Source: Amphiduros pacificus
Lineage: Eukaryota; Annelida; Polychaeta; Phyllodocida; Hesionidae
NCBI GenBank assembly: GCA_949316495.1
Contig: OX439001.1
Span: forward strand, 23,134,501-23,198,500
Direction of reading: 5' to 3'
DNA length: 64,000 nt
Made by a program: the position numbers and the translations under genes. Within the stretch, counting starts at the first letter, position 1, and each line of letters starts with the position of its first letter. The notes beneath the pieces were generated by a model. That model searched no databases, was not told the DNA's origin, and saw only the letters and a program-made list of their open reading frames with translations. This document shows positions 60,471-64,000 of this stretch, piece after piece.

Positions 60471-61035
60471 ATTTAGAATCGTACACTTCCAGTTAAACTG
60501 AGTTCTATGGAGTGCAAAGGAATACAAAATCAGATCAAAAGAGTTTTTGATCACAGTTTCAAAAGTACCTGTCCAATCAGTATGTTTGATACATCTATGG
60601 AAAGCTCAAAAGATTTCAATTGTGAAAATAGTATTTTATATTCGGGTCACATGATTTTATTTGCATATACCTCATTAAAATATATGGTTTTGAATTTTTC
60701 AGAAACCTAAGATCTAAAGTTTTCATGAGGAAGAGTATAAAATTCTACCTGGATTTGATAATTTATATGTGAAAATCGAAACACTATTTATTGCTTAAAT
60801 GGCATTCAAAATAGTGGGCAGAGTTTGAATTCAATATGATTATAGGCCCCGCCTCCTCTTTTAAGTGCCTTTTATGTGCTTAATAATTGTCTGATTAAAT
60901 TAACAAAGTAAAAATCTTTTCTTTATTGTGTTAAATGATGCAAATTAGGTCATGTGAAGTTTTAAAATAATTTTGAATCTGGAAGATTTTCAGTTTTTAT
61001 TGATGTATTGTATATGTTAATAGGCCAATTATTTG
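60471..61035. other. 3' flank of gene B
   Basis: No canonical AATAAA is visible. ATTAAA near 60675 is the nearest variant hexamer, giving a 3' UTR of about 220 bases if used. The flank does not resemble that of gene A, so the duplication ends close to the stop codon. Confidence 0.4.
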
Positions 61036-61039
61036 AAAT

Positions 61040-62120
61040 TTAGAAATTGTTTTATAATAACCAAACATATGGTTTTAGAATGGTACACTCAACAGAATAT
61101 GCTGCTCTGGAGTTAATTGACAGAATATTAATTGAGATGGATTGTAATGATATTCCCATTAACATATTTTTAGATTGGTCTGAAGCGTTTGACACATTAG
61201 ATCATGGTATATCATTGGAAAAACAATACTTTTTGAAAAAATAGATGGTATCAAATCTGATTCCCTCACATTAGAACTGGACTACCCCAGGGATCCATAC
61301 TGGGTCCTCTTCTCTTTATTATTTACATGAATGAACTCGAATAAATTATTTCGCTTCACTGTATATGTGGATGATACTACTCTTTCCAGCACATTAGAAA
61401 TCACCATAGAAAGATCAGACAGCTCAGATATAGAGACTATAATAAATGATGAACTACTGAAGATACAAACTCTCACTGTCTATAATATATTCCATAATGT
61501 GCAGAAGAAAATCAATTTTATCCATCTGAATATAGACAATGTACCAATTGAAAGAGTTAAGGATTTTACCTTTCTAGGTCTGACCATAAATGAAAATCTA
61601 ACTTGGATAGATCATGTAAATAAAATTGCCAATAAAATATCAAAAAGTATAGAAATACTTAATCGATTGAACCATTATTTGCCAAGTAAAAACAAGGTTA
61701 TGATTTATAATTCCTTAATTATTTAATGACACTTATAAATTTTGCCATACTTGCTTGGGGATATGGATGTAACAGAAAAAAAACTATTAGAGTACTTATT
61801 GTGACTAAAAATAATGAACATACAAAAACTATCTTTAAATATCTCAGCTTATTAAAATTTGAAGATATCTTCAAACTTAAGTTAAGAACTTAAGTTTTAC
61901 TACAAATTTAGAAATAATAAATTGCCACAGATTTACGCAACACGCTCTCAAAATAGTTTCCATGAGTTGATTATAAACCACACATATGCTGCTAAATGCA
62001 CAAGACACAACCATCCTAAACTGCTAAACCAGATGGCAGATATCATATTAGATAAAGTAATGACACAAAGTATGCAGGGTTTCACCAAATATATCAAGCA
62101 AAACTTCATAGCAAGGTATC
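61040..62120 (+). mobile_element. LINE fragment, same family as 40560-42110
   Basis: Pieces in order are YGFRMVHSTEYAALELIDRI with FLDWSEAFDTLDH (61047-61244), a PQGSILGPLLF trace near 61287, YVDDTTLSS (a YxDD active-site motif), and a long palm/thumb stretch at 61331-61726 (DFTFLGLTINENLTWIDHVNKIANKI). A C-terminal piece lies at 61922-62155. Stops and shifts separate the pieces. It is truncated 5' of the palm. Confidence 0.75.
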
Positions 62121-62124
62121 ATGC

Positions 62125-62728
62125 GGGTGCGCAGGTGAGAGGATACTATTTCTAGGAGCTCCACTTCTAGGAACATAACATACCGCATAGCATACCCCTT
62201 CCACGGATAAAGGTATACACTCTAGGCTGGAATAGGTAGTACTAGGTAATTCTGTGAAATATCTAGGATTTAGTTTATTTTGAGGTGAGACTTTTGGTCC
62301 TTTCAAAATACGTGGAATAGCCATTGCCGGATCGTATATATGAACACATATATACCGGGTACGTATCACACGCAGCGCTTTGAGACCAAACCGACAGCTA
62401 GGACAAAGATCTAATTCTAATTTCTATATTGGAAGAATAATTAAAAGAAATATATTAATCATTAGATGATTAATATAATATATCAGATTATTAATATTAT
62501 TAATATTGTTTCAGGACCCCGGCAATGCATTGGGACATTTTTGCCAGGGTATGTTCAGCATCGGAACTTTCCGTAATTAAAATCTAGGCCATTTTTCTAT
62601 TTTATTTGAATCGCCATCACTCTCTGTCATTCCTTGGTCGCTTTTGTTTGTTTTGTGGGTTTTTTAAACTTTCATCAGTTAGATCTCCTACCCACCACGG
62701 AGCCCGATAAGGGGATGTCTTTCTGGGC
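62125..62728. other. Intergenic sequence, nothing recognised
   Basis: This is unassigned sequence, slightly GC-richer at 62130-62380. A short run of TTAATATTA-type words occurs near 62450-62510. Confidence 0.35.
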
Positions 62729-62730
62729 AG

Positions 62731-63050
62731 GTTTTTGTTTGTTTGTTTGTTTGGGGTCTTACATCACTTTCAACATTATTTCAGTCATTTCGTGATGAGA
62801 CCTACTTGTAGCAGATATAGTGCTGCCTCACTGAATTGTCATGTCGCAGGTCCTTGACATGACAACCCGCCCGGTCACAGATTTACAAGGACAACGGGTT
62901 AACCCTTTAGGCACGGGCCTCAGCTCATATGGGAAATTGTATCATGAGCAATCTTGGCACGGCCAGGGTTCGAACCCACGACCTTTTGATCACCACAGAG
63001 GAACTGGTGCTAATAAGCTGGCGCTCTAACCAACTGCGCCACGACCCGTG
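62731..63050 (-). repeat. tRNA-derived SINE, nearly full length, antisense
   Basis: Read on the minus strand it runs from GGGTCGTGGCGCAGTTGG (A box) through GGGTTCGAACCC (B box) and TAAAGGGTTAACCCG to a CAAACAAACAAACAAA tail. The frames at 62841 and 62925 lie inside it and are not genes. Confidence 0.88.
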
Positions 63051-63054
63051 GCGT

Positions 63055-64000
63055 CTCGGCAGGTAGTGGGGCCATTCTTTAATACCCACACCCACAGGAG
63101 ACTTGATTAGCAAAATGCAATATGTTACATTTGTTAACAATAACCAAACATATGGCCAGGCACATATGCCAAGACTTACAAGTAAATGAGACAGAACACT
63201 ACTCATTTTCGTTTTTGTTTTAATCTTCTAGAGGGAGGCTTTATAAAGTGGAGAGTAAATCACTTAATGACAGAGTTCGCACCACATAACAAACATGAAT
63301 ACATATCATTTGATACACTCATTATTTGAATAACATCACTCATCATAATTCATAATATAATGTATGTTAGTTCCCTATGGAAGTATGAGCAGCATAATAT
63401 TCCACACCTCAAACATCTACATGAGAGCATTTATGATGTGCTCACTCTAACCTGCCTTAAACCTCCCTTGGAAATAACACTTCGCATTTTTTATTTATTT
63501 TTTTTATTTTAATCTTTTGGGAGGAAATTGAGCGTAAATCACAATAGCAACAAACAGGAATACATATTAATTAAGACACTCATTAAGTAAATAACATCAC
63601 TCATCACAGTTGATAACATAACTAATGTGATTACATCACTCACATGTTAGTGCCCTGCCGGAAATGCCTGGCATGCATTATAATATGTAAAATATAATTA
63701 TACTAACCCAGATCAATGCAGTTGCGTATAGGGATTTTGCCCAAGATATACATGTACAATAATCGCATTGGGGTATTGAAAGCAACATTTGTCCAAACAT
63801 TAAGGATATTAGGATATAAACTCAAACTCTAACACAAAAGCTCATAATATATAGGGCTTAGTATATAATCGTATAATGTCTTATATAATGTTATTTTCCT
63901 TTGAGATCTAGATGTTCTTGACATGCATAGGCCACAGGCTACATCCGTTCCTAATGAGTTTCTTAAATGACACATGGAAGTTGAAAGACTTGTATTATCT
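63055..64000. other. AT-rich sequence, nothing recognised
   Basis: A loose internal duplication is visible: TAAATCACTTAATGACAG at about 63257 and TAAATCACAATAGCAAC at about 63535. Each is followed by similar CATACAT...ACACTCATTA...ATAACATCACTCATCA words about 280 bases apart. It is probably an old local duplication. Confidence 0.35.

Overview
The window is AT-rich animal DNA. It has GT-AG introns, tRNA-derived SINEs, non-LTR retrotransposons, long TA microsatellites and few genes. The mix of a double alpha-crystallin small heat-shock protein, duplicated single-pass receptor guanylate cyclases and a SINE with an ACCCCAAACAAACAAA tail suggests a lophotrochozoan, most likely a mollusc. That is inference; no marker in the window fixes the species.

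Three host genes are supported. (1) At 4841-5776 (-) lies an intronless small heat-shock protein with two alpha-crystallin domains. (2) At 19586-26100 (+) lies a four-coding-exon receptor-type guanylate-cyclase-like gene. (3) At 44724-60470 (+) lies its tandem paralogue, with the same exon phases and sizes but an expanded intron 1. Each cyclase-like protein has a signal peptide, an ANF-receptor-type ectodomain, one membrane span, a degenerate kinase-homology domain, a signalling helix and a nucleotide-cyclase domain. Both copies keep the two metal-binding Asp residues but have lost the Glu and Cys that select guanine and the catalytic Asn. This is the most interesting protein-level observation in the window.

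Layout: 1-4.8 kb has no recognised gene. 4.8-6.5 kb holds the heat-shock gene, TA tracts and a small repeat with a hammerhead-like core. 6.5-17.6 kb has only unassigned open frames. 17.6-18.9 kb holds inverted TTCGTG-rich blocks around a 117-bp satellite. 19.3-26.4 kb is cyclase gene A. 28.5-29.5 kb is a copy of a dispersed repeat (called R1 here). 30.6-38.2 kb is a nearly full-length but broken CR1/L2-type LINE on the minus strand. Its ORF1 has a coiled coil, a possible SGNH-like domain, a KH domain and a CCCH finger, and its 5' region carries an array of covarying small hairpins. A solo-LTR-like fossil is nested in it. 39.8-43.0 kb has a second LTR-like copy, a LINE fragment and a second R1 copy. 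44.4-60.5 kb is cyclase gene B, with R1, two SINEs, a LINE relic, a TA tract, a TA-flanked MITE and a 36-bp minisatellite in its introns. 61-63 kb has another LINE fragment and an antisense SINE.

The tandem duplication covers the whole coding unit and a few hundred bases of promoter. The cyclase half of the last exon is almost unchanged between copies while the kinase-homology half has drifted, which suggests gene conversion or uneven constraint.
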